Shown here: positions 1-8,356 of the stretch, one piece after another
How positions within the stretch are numbered: position 1 is the stretch's first letter
Layout: every line of letters starts with the position of its first letter
NCBI GenBank assembly: GCA_000026125.1
Contig: CU207211.1
Location: 806,001 to 870,000 of the forward strand
Length of the DNA: 64,000 bases
Reading direction: 5' to 3'
Source: Herminiimonas arsenicoxydans
Lineage (GTDB): Bacteria; Pseudomonadota; Gammaproteobacteria; Burkholderiales; Burkholderiaceae_D
Notes under the pieces: model-generated
What the model was told of the DNA's origin: nothing
What the model saw: the letters and a program-made list of their open reading frames with translations, nothing else
Databases searched by the model: none
Position numbers and translations under genes: made by a program

Positions 1-326
1 GCGAATGCCTGCCACAATACGCCCTTGAGTATGTAGTTATCGATGACCTTGACGCGTTCGTCGCCGAGTTGCGAATCGCGCAGGCGCGATACGGCATCGT
101 ATTCATACAGACCCTGCTGTGCCTTGGTGGTGGATTTGATATGCCATTGCAGCAAGGGCATCCCGAGTGCGGCGGCGACTTCTTCCGCCAGCATGGTTTT
201 TCCGGTGCCCGGTTCACCCTTGATCAATAGCGGGCGTTGCAAGGTCAGGGCCGCGTTGACGGCGAGCTTCAAATCGCTGGTGGTAACGTAAGTGCGGGAA
301 CCTTCAAAGCGTGTGTCTTGTCGCAT
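1..326 (-). CDS. MoxR family AAA ATPase (3' part outside window)
   Basis: Only the first ~108 codons are present; the gene runs off the left edge. The N-terminus contains a Walker A motif GEPGTGKT at residues 37-44, followed by the AEEVAAALG helix and the ST-rich stretch typical of MoxR-type AAA+ ATPases. These proteins act as chaperone-like ATPases that help mature metalloenzymes or partner with VWA-domain proteins. The ATG at 326 is the only plausible start in this frame, and the gene is divergent from the recombinase-like gene. The partner (often a VWA protein) would lie outside the window. The family assignment is firm; the specific client cannot be told. Confidence 0.85.
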   Translation of the reverse strand, partial: MRQDTRFEGSRTYVTTSDLKLAVNAALTLQRPLLIKGEPGTGKTMLAEEVAAALGMPLLQWHIKSTTKAQQGLYEYDAVSRLRDSQLGDERVKVIDNYILKGVLWQAF

Positions 327-478
327 GACGTGTCATTAAGATGAAAAGAAATCGGAGTATAAGCGAGAACAACGCAAGCAGCGCTGTCAGCGAGGCAACA
401 GAAAATACATGCAACAAGACCCGCCTGGAGTAGGTTCGGCAGTCTTTCCTGGAAATATTCCATCATTACAATCAATCA

Positions 479-2626
479 ATGAAAATTTCTTTTCTCCGAA
501 TCTGTGCCGTGTGGCGCAGATTCCGCCGCGGTGCATTGCGGCATCACACGGATCACGCGTCTTACCTGCCGCAAATTGAATCGCTGATGCGTCGCGCCGA
601 TCCTCACGCATCCTGGCATGCGCGGGCCAACTGGATGATCGATCTAGCCGACTGGGTGCGTCGCGAGCCCAAGGTGTCCCTGATGGGGGATGGCGCATGG
701 CGGCGCGTCAAGCATCAGCGTATCCGTTTCATGCTCGACTGGCTGGATGGCAATCGTGATGTGAAGCAAGTCGTGCAGGCAAGCTTGCGGAAGACCTTGC
801 GCGAAGCGACCGGTCCCGAACTTTTTTCAGCTACCGGCCTGCCGCGCGAATCGGCATTCTTTTCCGAGTTGTCGGAACGCATGGTCAAACTGATTTTGCC
901 GCGCCCGGTCGGGCAGCAGGATTTATCGACCTTGTTTACCGCCATGTTTCCGGATGAGTCTGACGCCGAATGGCTGCTGGAACTCGACCACAAAACCTTG
1001 TCGCGGCTGTGGAAACTGGCCGGGGACGATGGTATTGCACACGGCTACCGGCAGCAAATTGATGAAGCCATGCTGTATCTGGTCACGATGGTCATTTCGG
1101 TCGGCATCAGCCCGGCGTTTCGTCAACGACTGGCGCCGCGCATGCCCTTGCTGGCGACACCATTCATGTCGCTGCGCCGCGAGCTGGAAAATTATTTGAT
1201 GAGCAGCGTCAGGGACGACGCAGGCTTGCGCAGCGTGCGCATGCTGATTGCGGTGTGCCAGGCGCAAACCGACAAGATCTATGCGCATCTGGATGAATAC
1301 GGTGTATCGGTCGGACTGGTTTATCACGTCGAACGCATGCGCGCGCACCTGATCCGTATTTCGCGCCTGCTGGATTTGCGGTCCGCACCGCATGTAGATG
1401 GTGGTGCGAGTCAAGTACAGGCGGTGCTGGTCGATTTGATCATCGCCCATCATCGCCGCTCGTCGGTGCGCGAGTTGGTCAATCGCAGTTTTTCTCTGCT
1501 GGCGCGCAAAATGGTGGAGCGCAACGCCAACCATGGCGAGCATTACATTGCGCGGGATCGGACCGAATACCGGGCCATGTTCAGAGCGGCCATGTGGGGC
1601 GGTGTCATTACCGCTTTCACGGCCTTGATCAAGCTCGGTATTACGGGTCTCGGCCTGGCGCATTTTTTCGAGGGCGCCTTCCTGTCGATTAATTTTGCCT
1701 TGAGCTTTCTCCTGATTGCCGCGATCGGCGGTGTGCTGGCGACCAAGCAACCGGCGGTTACCGCACCGGCGCTGGCGGCACAGATGGGAGGCCTGGATAC
1801 AGTCGAAGGTTTGCGTGAACTGCTGGCGCGTATCGCCGCCTTGCTACGTTCGCAGGCGGCGGCGGTGTTCGGCAATCTGCTGGCTGTAGCGCCAGTGGTG
1901 GTGGCGCTGTCACTCGCTGTCGTGCTGATGTTCGACAAGCCGCTCATGAGTGCAGATAAAGCGCACTCCACCATCGCCTCCCTGTCGCTGGTCGGAGTGA
2001 CGCCGCTGTATGCGGCCTTTACCGGCTTGCTGCTTTGGCTGGCCAGCCTGATGGCGGGTTTTGCCGATAACTGGTTTGCGTTGCGTCGCGTGAAGGAATC
2101 GATCGCACACCATAGGCGTCTGGTGCACGCACTGGGCGCACATCGTGCCGAACGCTGGGCCGACTGGCTGGAGCGCAATGTGTCCAGCATCGTCGGCAAT
2201 GTGGCGCTGGCAGTGCTGCTCGGCATGATGCCGGTGATGGCGCAGTTCTTCGGGCTGCCGCTGGATGTGCGCCATGTAACCCTGTCGACGGCGACACTGA
2301 CGGCGGCAGTAAGCACTCTGGGATGGGAAGTATTTGCCATGCCGCAGTTCTGGCTGGCCTGCGCCGGCATCGTGGCGATAGGCGTGCTGAATGTAGGCGT
2401 GGCATTTTCCTGCGCGCTGGCGCTGGCCCTGCGTGCACGCGATGTGCCGGGACGGGTGCGGCGACTGGTCTTTCGTGCCGTATTGCGACGTTTTACGCTG
2501 ACGCCTTATGTATTCTTCTGGCCTGTGCAGACGGAAAATACTGCTGCTGCGCCTGCGGTGGAAGAAGGTGAAGTATTGGAGGAGGCTGCGCCGGCAGAGC
2601 TGCAGAAAAAAACGGGCACAAAATAA
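479..2626 (+). CDS. Site-specific recombinase family membrane protein (Gcr-like)
   Basis: A 715-residue protein resembling the 'site-specific recombinase' family (PF10136, founded on gonococcal Gcr), common in betaproteobacteria. The N-terminal ~370 residues are soluble and helical. The C-terminal half carries several hydrophobic segments (around residues 375-420, 460-490, 510-535, 575-600 and 630-660), which fits an integral membrane protein better than a classical recombinase. I see no tyrosine- or serine-recombinase catalytic motif, so the family name should not be taken as proof of activity. The ATG at 479 has only a weak ribosome-binding site. It is divergent from moxR. Confidence 0.75.
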   Translation: MKISFLRICAVWRRFRRGALRHHTDHASYLPQIESLMRRADPHASWHARANWMIDLADWVRREPKVSLMGDGAWRRVKHQRIRFMLDWLDGNRDVKQVVQASLRKTLREATGPELFSATGLPRESAFFSELSERMVKLILPRPVGQQDLSTLFTAMFPDESDAEWLLELDHKTLSRLWKLAGDDGIAHGYRQQIDEAMLYLVTMVISVGISPAFRQRLAPRMPLLATPFMSLRRELENYLMSSVRDDAGLRSVRMLIAVCQAQTDKIYAHLDEYGVSVGLVYHVERMRAHLIRISRLLDLRSAPHVDGGASQVQAVLVDLIIAHHRRSSVRELVNRSFSLLARKMVERNANHGEHYIARDRTEYRAMFRAAMWGGVITAFTALIKLGITGLGLAHFFEGAFLSINFALSFLLIAAIGGVLATKQPAVTAPALAAQMGGLDTVEGLRELLARIAALLRSQAAAVFGNLLAVAPVVVALSLAVVLMFDKPLMSADKAHSTIASLSLVGVTPLYAAFTGLLLWLASLMAGFADNWFALRRVKESIAHHRRLVHALGAHRAERWADWLERNVSSIVGNVALAVLLGMMPVMAQFFGLPLDVRHVTLSTATLTAAVSTLGWEVFAMPQFWLACAGIVAIGVLNVGVAFSCALALALRARDVPGRVRRLVFRAVLRRFTLTPYVFFWPVQTENTAAAPAVEEGEVLEEAAPAELQKKTGTK

Positions 2627-2837
2627 GTTGCGTGCAGTACGGAGAGAGGGCCGGAGCAGCTGCAGGCAAGGCTGTCGGCTGCCGTACACGCTGTGGTGAT
2701 TTGAACATGGACTGTCTTGCGGTCTTCAGGTAAAATCGAGCGGTTTTGGTGTAGCCAGGCAATTTTCCCACGAGTGGTATGTGGTTTTGCGGCGCTGCAG
2801 CAGCGGGTTTCGTATTCACACTATCCACACAGCTATC

Positions 2838-3158
2838 ATGAAAAAACTATTTGCACTTCTCGCGTTCGCGGGTGTGGCCAACATCGCTGTTGCAGCGGAA
2901 GTAGTTGGCGATGCCAAGGCTGCTGCCAACAAGGTTTCGATGTGTATCGGATGCCACGCCATCCCGGGCTACAAAGCGACCTTTCCGGAAGTTTATCAAG
3001 TCCCCATGATAGGCGGACAGTCGGAAAAATACATTATCAGCGCGCTGCATGCATACAAGAAGGGCGAGCGCAATCATCCGTCCATGCACGGTATTGCTGC
3101 CAGCATGTCGGATCAGGATATTGCCGACGTGGCCGCTTATTACTCGCAACAGAAATAA
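2838..3158 (+). CDS. Small periplasmic c-type cytochrome
   Basis: A 106-residue class I cytochrome c. A signal peptide (MKKLFALLAF then AVAA) precedes one haem-binding CIGCH motif (Cys36, Cys39, His40); a Met in the PMIGG stretch may be the distal haem ligand. The longer open frame from 2781 has no cleavable signal at its own N-terminus, so the ATG at 2838 is chosen. Eleven bases separate it from a second cytochrome, and the two probably form one transcript. Such tandem small cytochromes usually pass electrons to terminal oxidases or reductases in the periplasm. The partner enzyme is not in the window. Confidence 0.85.
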   Translation: MKKLFALLAFAGVANIAVAAEVVGDAKAAANKVSMCIGCHAIPGYKATFPEVYQVPMIGGQSEKYIISALHAYKKGERNHPSMHGIAASMSDQDIADVAAYYSQQK

Positions 3159-3169
3159 GGGGAGCCCAT

Positions 3170-3523
3170 ATGAAAAAAATTCTCGCATTGGCTGTCGTAT
3201 CGCTGTCGGCAGTTGTCTCATTCAACGCTGCAGCTGAAAGCAAGATCGAAGCCGGCAAGGCAGCAGTTGCCAAATACAATTGCGCATCCTGCCACGGTGC
3301 CGATTTCCAAACGCCTATCGATCCCGGTTATCCAAAGCTGGCCGGTCAGCACAAGGATTATCTGAAGCACGCCATGGTTGCCTACAAGCGCGGCAATCAG
3401 GTTTCCAATGGTCGCAGCAATGCCATCATGGGGCCACTGTCCAAGCAATTGTCGGGTCAGGATATCGAAAACATCGCTACCTACCTGCACAGCCTGCCAA
3501 CCACACTGGTTCTGCGCAAATAA
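3170..3523 (+). CDS. Small periplasmic c-type cytochrome, second of a tandem pair
   Basis: A 117-residue cytochrome c of the cytochrome c553/c4-half type. It has a signal peptide ending near FNAAA-ES, a CASCH haem motif (Cys38, Cys41, His42), a YPKLAGQ stretch and a conserved IMGPLSKQLS region holding the likely Met ligand. The ATG at 3170 follows a GGGGAG ribosome-binding site. The open frame extends upstream to 2717, but that part overlaps the first cytochrome in another frame and is not coding. The gene is cotranscribed with the cytochrome before it and followed by a strong hairpin terminator. Confidence 0.87.
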   Translation: MKKILALAVVSLSAVVSFNAAAESKIEAGKAAVAKYNCASCHGADFQTPIDPGYPKLAGQHKDYLKHAMVAYKRGNQVSNGRSNAIMGPLSKQLSGQDIENIATYLHSLPTTLVLRK

Positions 3524-3548
3524 TTATTGGCCGGATGTTGCACCAAAT

Positions 3549-3577
3549 AAAAAGCCACGGTTTTCCGTGGCTTTTTT
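3549..3577. terminator. Rho-independent terminator, bidirectional
   Basis: The stem AAGCCACGG / CCGTGGCTT has a TTTT loop. A T-run follows on the plus strand and an A-run precedes, so it can end both the cytochrome pair and the convergent DUF1841 gene. Confidence 0.85.
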
Positions 3578-3598
3578 ACGTCTGGCTCGCGTCTTTTT

Positions 3599-4021
3599 TC
3601 AGCGTCGCCTGATGCATTCGATGTAGGCCGCGCCATCCGGCGGCAGGCCGTTGCGCTGCGAAGTCCAGATCATCTCGCCCAGGCATTCCATGATGTGATG
3701 ATGCGCTTCGTGCTCAGAGCCCAGTCTATGCGCCAGACCGGTATAGGCGGCGCGAATCCCGGGTGGCTGATCGATGGAAATCTGTTCGGCAATCGACAGG
3801 TGCATGGACAGATGCAGGAAGGGATTGGCCTGGCCTGACTCCACCGAATAATCCTGCGCCAGCGCGGCTTCCACATCCGTCAACGCATCTGCATATTCCG
3901 GGTGCTGGATGATCCAGTCGCGCGCGATCGCTTCCAGCGGCGTGAGGATTTCATTGGCGCGCTGCTTGCGAAATGTTTCGCAGAAAAAGCGGCGTACATC
4001 GTGTTGTGATGGTGTGAACAT
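3599..4021 (-). CDS. DUF1841 family protein
   Basis: A 140-residue protein matching the DUF1841 pattern (PF08897): N-terminal FTPSQHDVRRFF, central NPFLHLSMHLSIAEQ, and an HHIMECLGEMIW-type C-terminal stretch. Family members are small, soluble and found across beta- and gammaproteobacteria, often beside nth and rnfB-type genes as here. Function is unknown. The His-rich segment EHEAHHHIMEC suggests possible metal binding, but that is inference. The start at 4021 is the only ATG that gives the conserved N-terminus. Confidence 0.8.
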   Translation of the reverse strand: MFTPSQHDVRRFFCETFRKQRANEILTPLEAIARDWIIQHPEYADALTDVEAALAQDYSVESGQANPFLHLSMHLSIAEQISIDQPPGIRAAYTGLAHRLGSEHEAHHHIMECLGEMIWTSQRNGLPPDGAAYIECIRRR

Positions 4022-4184
4022 GAAGATAGGGAAAGAGACAGTTCATTGAACGCAGGTTGCCATTGTACGTGGCTTGCTGCCGAACTGCCGGGCCTGTTTC
4101 GGTTAACATATGGGTCTATTGTATTTTTTGCCGCGATTGCCGTCTTGCGGCATGTCTTTTGAAAATCTGAATAAGAAAGTCCCC

Positions 4185-4769
4185 ATGTTGAACCAGGAAG
4201 CGCTTGAAACACTTTTTACCCATGCCCATACCAATACCGTCTGGCTCGACAAGCCGGTCACCAACGGTCAGTTACGCGAGATTTATGAATTGATGAAATG
4301 GGGGCCGACTTCGATGAACTGCATGCCGGCGCGTATTGCCTTCATCAAGTCGCCGCAAGCCAAGGAAAAGCTGGCTGCCTGCGTATCTGCCGGCAATGTG
4401 CAAAAGGTGCTGACTGCGCCTATTACCGCCATTATCGGCATGGACATGGCGTTTCCGCGCAAGCTGCCGCAATTGTTTCCCCACGCGGATGGGCAGGCAA
4501 TCTTTGCCGGCAACGATAAATTGATAGCAGAGACGGCGTTTCGCAATTCCTCGCTGCAAGGCGGTTATTTCATCATGGCAGCGCGTGCCATCGGTCTGGA
4601 TTGCGGCCCGATGTCGGGCTTTGATGCAGAAAAAGTGAACGCCGAATTTTTTGTCGGCACACAGGTGAAAGCGAATTTCCTCTGCAGTATAGGCTATGGC
4701 GATCACGAAAAAATCAAGCCGCGTTTACCGCGTCTGACGTTCGAGGCTTCCTGCGCCATCGTCCTGTAA
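4185..4769 (+). CDS. Nitroreductase family protein, malonic semialdehyde reductase (RutE)-like
   Basis: A 194-residue FMN-dependent oxidoreductase resembling RutE/YcdI, which reduces malonic semialdehyde to 3-hydroxypropionate in pyrimidine breakdown. Visible hallmarks are the KWGPTSMNCMPARI flavin-binding segment (residues ~39-52), an NSSLQGGYFIMAARAIGLDCGPMSGFD segment in two halves, and the family's usual length near 196. The frame is open from 4110, but the ATG at 4185 gives the family N-terminus. No other rut genes are nearby, so its natural substrate may differ; a general NAD(P)H nitroreductase role is the alternative. Confidence 0.78.
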   Translation: MLNQEALETLFTHAHTNTVWLDKPVTNGQLREIYELMKWGPTSMNCMPARIAFIKSPQAKEKLAACVSAGNVQKVLTAPITAIIGMDMAFPRKLPQLFPHADGQAIFAGNDKLIAETAFRNSSLQGGYFIMAARAIGLDCGPMSGFDAEKVNAEFFVGTQVKANFLCSIGYGDHEKIKPRLPRLTFEASCAIVL

Positions 4770-4802
4770 GCATACTGGAGAGACGCCCGGTGTCTGCAGT
4801 CC

Positions 4803-5453
4803 CTAGACGCCTTTGGCGGGCAAGGGCGTCTTCTGCTTGTATTCACATAAATCGGCAATGATGCAATTCCAGCATTTGGGCGTGCGCGCAATGCAGGTAT
4901 AGCGGCCGTGCAGGATCAGCCAGTGATGGGCGTCGTGCCGGAATTCCGGCGCGACAAATTTCATCAGTTTCTGCTCGACGATATCGACGTTCTTGCCCGG
5001 CGCAATGCCGGTGCGATTCGCGACGCGAAAGATGTGCGTATCGACGGCGATGGTCGGTTCGCCGAAGGCTGTATTCATCACCACGTTGGCGGTCTTGCGG
5101 CCGACGCCGGGCAAGGCTTCCAGCGCTGCACGCGTACGCGGCACTTCACCGCCATGTTCGGCGATCAATATCCGGCAAGTTTCAATGACGTTTTTCGCCT
5201 TGGTGCGATACAAGCCTATGGTCTGGATGTAGGGCATCAAGCCTTCCACGCCCAGCGCATAAATTTTCCTTGGCGTACCGGCGTGCGGATACAGTTTGCG
5301 CGTGGCCTTGTTGACGGAAACGTCGGTTGCCTGCGCCGACAGCAAGACCGCGATCAGTAACTGGAATGGCGTCTGGTATTCAAGTTCGGTAGTGGGATGC
5401 GGATTGGCAGCGCGCAGTCGGTTGAAAATTTCACGGCGTTTTTCCGCGTTCAT
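4803..5453 (-). CDS. nth: Endonuclease III (DNA glycosylase/AP lyase)
   Basis: A 216-residue base-excision repair enzyme that removes oxidised pyrimidines and cleaves the abasic site. All key residues sit at the E. coli positions: helix-hairpin-helix LPGVGRKTA with catalytic Lys120, catalytic Asp138 in VDTH, and the [4Fe-4S] ligands Cys187, Cys194, Cys197 and Cys203. Its ATG overlaps the stop of rnfB by four bases (ATGA), so the two are translationally coupled. The rnfB-nth linkage mirrors the end of the rsx operon of E. coli. Confidence 0.97.
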   Translation of the reverse strand: MNAEKRREIFNRLRAANPHPTTELEYQTPFQLLIAVLLSAQATDVSVNKATRKLYPHAGTPRKIYALGVEGLMPYIQTIGLYRTKAKNVIETCRILIAEHGGEVPRTRAALEALPGVGRKTANVVMNTAFGEPTIAVDTHIFRVANRTGIAPGKNVDIVEQKLMKFVAPEFRHDAHHWLILHGRYTCIARTPKCWNCIIADLCEYKQKTPLPAKGV

Positions 5454-6142
5454 TGATCGTCCTTTTCTGCCTGTTCTTTTTTCAGCCGCGCACGTTCGAT
5501 GGCGGCTTGAATAATGGCTTTCTTGCGTGCCTGTTCGTTTTTCTCTTCTTCCGAGAGCGGCGTTTCGGATTGCAAGGCCTGCAGTTTGGCGGCGGCCTTG
5601 GCTGCCAGCCGCGCCTCGTTTTCTTCTTTTTCGCGTTGCAAGCGCAGGGTGCGGAAATCATGCCGCGCGCGTGCTGCATCGGCTTCTGCCTGCGACCATG
5701 CATCCCAGCCGGTTTTACCCGGCGTGTACTCGACCATCGCAATGCAATCGACCGGGCAGGGCGCCACGCACAGGTCGCAGCCGGTGCACAGGTCGGTGAC
5801 GATCGTATGCATTTGCTTGGCAGCACCGACGATCGCATCCACCGGACAGGCCTGTATGCACAAGGTGCAGCCTATGCACAAACTCTCATCGATGACTGCA
5901 ACCGGGCGCGGCCGCTCCACGCCATTGACCGGATTGATGGGAATGACCTTCTTGCCCAATACCCGTGCCAGTCGCGCCACGCCTTCGATGCCGCCGGGCG
6001 GACACTGGTTGTAACTGGCACGGCCGTCGGCCATCGCTTCCGCATAGGGACGGCATGCGGGGTAACCGCATTTCGTGCATTGCGTTTGCGGCAGCAGGTC
6101 TTCAAGCTGATCGGCGAGCGATTTTTCGGTGGGTGATGACAC
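5450..6142 (-). CDS. rnfB: RnfB/RsxB-like iron-sulfur electron transfer protein
   Basis: About 230 residues. An N-terminal four-cysteine cluster domain ([16 protein letters not shown], then NQCPPGG) is followed by two [4Fe-4S] ferredoxin motifs ([15 protein letters not shown] and [15 protein letters not shown]) and a long charged Glu/Lys/Ala-rich helical tail. In the Rnf/Rsx complex this subunit relays electrons at the membrane. Here the other subunits (rnfA, C, D, G, E) are absent and the usual N-terminal membrane anchor is short or missing. No ATG start exists: GTG at 6142 is preferred and TTG at 6169 would add a short hydrophobic leader. It is coupled to nth by an ATGA overlap. Confidence 0.82.
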   Translation of the reverse strand: MSSPTEKSLADQLEDLLPQTQCTKCGYPACRPYAEAMADGRASYNQCPPGGIEGVARLARVLGKKVIPINPVNGVERPRPVAVIDESLCIGCTLCIQACPVDAIVGAAKQMHTIVTDLCTGCDLCVAPCPVDCIAMVEYTPGKTGWDAWSQAEADAARARHDFRTLRLQREKEENEARLAAKAAAKLQALQSETPLSEEEKNEQARKKAIIQAAIERARLKKEQAEKDDQ

Positions 6143-6297
6143 AGCGGAAAATAAAAGGATAAAACACAATTATCGTCTTATACGGGACAATGCGCCAAAC
6201 AGAAAACAGCGGAGATTGCGTTGGACGGATTTTCCCGCGTGCCCAGAGCCCGGAATGCATCGCGCAATGAATGGCTGACAGGCTCCGGCGCAGGGTA

Positions 6298-7533
6298 TCA
6301 GGAATATCGGGTAATAAACTCGCCGATTTTGGGCGCAATGATCTCACGCCATTTGCGGCCCGAGAAAATACCGTAATGTCCGCATTGCGGTGCGGTGAAT
6401 TGCTGCTTGTCCGATTGCGGAAGCGCGGAACACAAATCCTGTGCGGCATGGGTTTGTCCGGCACCGGAAATATCATCTTTCTCGCCTTCGATGGTAAACA
6501 AGGCGACCGACTTGATATCCTGCGGACGCACCAGCTTGCCTTCAATTTCCCAGGTGCCCAGCGGCAGGCGATGTTCCTGAAAAACTGTTTTGATCGTTTC
6601 CAGATAATATTCGGCCGGCATATCCAGTACGGCATTGTATTCATCGTAAAACTTGCGATGCTCTTCTGCCGACTCATTGTCGCCTTCGCGCAGATGCATG
6701 TAAAAATCCCAATGGCTTTGTGCATGACGGCCGGGGTTCATGGCAATGAAACCGGCGTGCTGCAGGAAGCCCGGATACACCTTGCGACCGAAGCCGGGAT
6801 AACTGGGCGGGACGCTGTAAATCACCTGATTCTCAAACCATGCATGCGGTTTTTCAACGGCCAGGTCATTGACCTGTGTCGGCGATTTGCGTGCATCAAT
6901 AGGGCCGCCCATCATCGTCATCGTTTTGGGCAGCCTGGGATCGCGCTCGCTGGCCATCAGTGAAATCGCGGCCAGTACCGGCACGGTAGGCTGACATACC
7001 GAAATCACATGCAGATCCGGCCCCAGCCTGCGGATGAAATCCTGAATGTAATACACGTAATCGTGCAGATGGAAGGGGCCTTCCGCCAGCGGCACCATGC
7101 GCGCATCTGTCCAGTCGGTAATGTAGACATCATGATCCTGCAGCAGACTGCGTACGGTGTCGCGCAGCAAGGTTGAGTGATGGCCGGACAAGGGCGCTAC
7201 CAGCAGGACGACAGGCTGTTTCAAGGCGGCAAATTCCTTCGCCGACAATTTCTTTCTGAAATGAATCAGGGTGCAGAAGGATTTTTTTTCTGTCTCTTCT
7301 TCGACGATGGCGACAGTTTTGCCGTTCACCAATACAGACTCGATATTGAAATTCGGTTTTTCGTATTGTTTGCCGAGGCGGTATAGAAGTTCGTAACCGG
7401 CGGCAATGCGCTGCGCATAGGGTGTATAAGCCAGCGGCGACGCCGGATCGGTAAATAGTCTGGACGAAGCCTCGGCCCAATGCATCAGGGGATTGAGCAG
7501 GCTGCGATTAAATTCATGCAATTGGTAAAGCAT
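6298..7533 (-). CDS. phaZ: Intracellular polyhydroxyalkanoate depolymerase
   Basis: A 411-residue enzyme of the PhaZ1 (Ralstonia-type) family, which mobilises stored poly(3-hydroxybutyrate) in the cytoplasm. The lipase-box position holds cysteine (SVCQP, Cys180), the hallmark of this family's Cys-Asp-His triad; the C-terminal GEKDD and CGHYGIFSG stretches supply the likely Asp and His. The N-terminus MLYQLHEFNR is typical. The ATG at 7533 has an AGAGG ribosome-binding site, so the in-frame extension to 7554 is rejected. A phasin and a PHA-granule-associated protein lie elsewhere in the window, supporting an active PHA cycle. Confidence 0.92.
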   Translation of the reverse strand: MLYQLHEFNRSLLNPLMHWAEASSRLFTDPASPLAYTPYAQRIAAGYELLYRLGKQYEKPNFNIESVLVNGKTVAIVEEETEKKSFCTLIHFRKKLSAKEFAALKQPVVLLVAPLSGHHSTLLRDTVRSLLQDHDVYITDWTDARMVPLAEGPFHLHDYVYYIQDFIRRLGPDLHVISVCQPTVPVLAAISLMASERDPRLPKTMTMMGGPIDARKSPTQVNDLAVEKPHAWFENQVIYSVPPSYPGFGRKVYPGFLQHAGFIAMNPGRHAQSHWDFYMHLREGDNESAEEHRKFYDEYNAVLDMPAEYYLETIKTVFQEHRLPLGTWEIEGKLVRPQDIKSVALFTIEGEKDDISGAGQTHAAQDLCSALPQSDKQQFTAPQCGHYGIFSGRKWREIIAPKIGEFITRYS

Positions 7534-7702
7534 AGCGGCCTCTTTCGATGGCAATCATTAAAAATAATTGTCGCTACAAAACACTTATATTGCAATGCAC
7601 CATTGCCAACTAATTGGAAGATTCGGATCGGGATGCACACTTGTTGCATTAAACGCAATAAATTGGCTGATTATTTCCGCTAAATATGAACATGGCGGCA
7701 AA

Positions 7703-7735
7703 TAAAAAACGCCCCGTGGCGAACCAGGGGGCGTT
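7703..7735 (-). terminator. Rho-independent terminator of fdxA
   Basis: On the minus strand the stem AACGCCCC / GGGGCGTT is followed by a T-run, 18 bases beyond the fdxA stop. Confidence 0.75.
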
Positions 7736-7753
7736 TGCAGGCAGTAAGCTTTT

Positions 7754-8077
7754 TCAGCGTTTCAAGAACTGCAGTTTATCTGTCTTGTCTTTCCATTCCT
7801 CGGCTTCCGGCAAGGGCGCCTTGGTTTTGGTGATGGATGGCCAGTTGCGCGACAGTTCGACGTTGAGCTTGATGTAATGTTGCTGGTCGGCCGGCACATC
7901 TTCTTCTGCATAAATTGCATTTACCGGGCACTCGGCCACGCACACTGCGCAATCGATGCATTCATCGGGATCAATCGACAGGAAATTCGGGCCTTCGCGA
8001 AAACAATCCACCGGGCATACATCGACACAGTCTGTGTAACGGCAAAGTACGCAGGAATCGGTCACTACGTGGGTCAT
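7754..8077 (-). CDS. fdxA: 7Fe ferredoxin FdxA
   Basis: A 107-residue ferredoxin carrying one [3Fe-4S] and one [4Fe-4S] cluster, an electron carrier in the cytoplasm. Cysteines at 9, 12, 17 and 21 (CVLCRYTDCVDVCPVDC) and at 40, 43, 46 and 50 (CIDCAVCVAECP) follow the Azotobacter FdI-type spacing. The C-terminal segment NWPSITKTKAPLPEAEEW is the usual FdxA tail. It is a single-gene unit with its own terminator, separated by 220 bases from phaZ. Confidence 0.95.
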   Translation of the reverse strand: MTHVVTDSCVLCRYTDCVDVCPVDCFREGPNFLSIDPDECIDCAVCVAECPVNAIYAEEDVPADQQHYIKLNVELSRNWPSITKTKAPLPEAEEWKDKTDKLQFLKR

Positions 8078-8356
8078 ACCAGTCCTAACTGAAATATTTG
8101 AAATGGAGCCGGCTAGGCTATGACGTGAGTATGCAATTTCATATACCCGATAGCAGCCGCAAAGCAGTATATTTTAAGGCATATCGCCCTTTCCCACAAA
8201 CCAAGCTTATACCGATTCTGAATAAGTAAATGCATTCAGTGTCTGACGAAGCCGCATCGTCATGCTGAGGGACTGGGCATAAATACGTCGCAGGCATTGC
8301 TGACAAGACATATTTTTTCTGGGATAAAATGGCGGCTACTTATCTCGGAGTCACGC

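Noticed and set aside
479-2626. A true site-specific recombinase with a mobile element.
   Set aside because: Despite the family name, there are no recombinase catalytic motifs, several membrane segments are present, and no attachment sites or cargo are nearby.
2717-3169. An open extension upstream of the second cytochrome c.
   Set aside because: It overlaps the first cytochrome in a different frame; the signal peptide and ribosome-binding site place the start at 3170.
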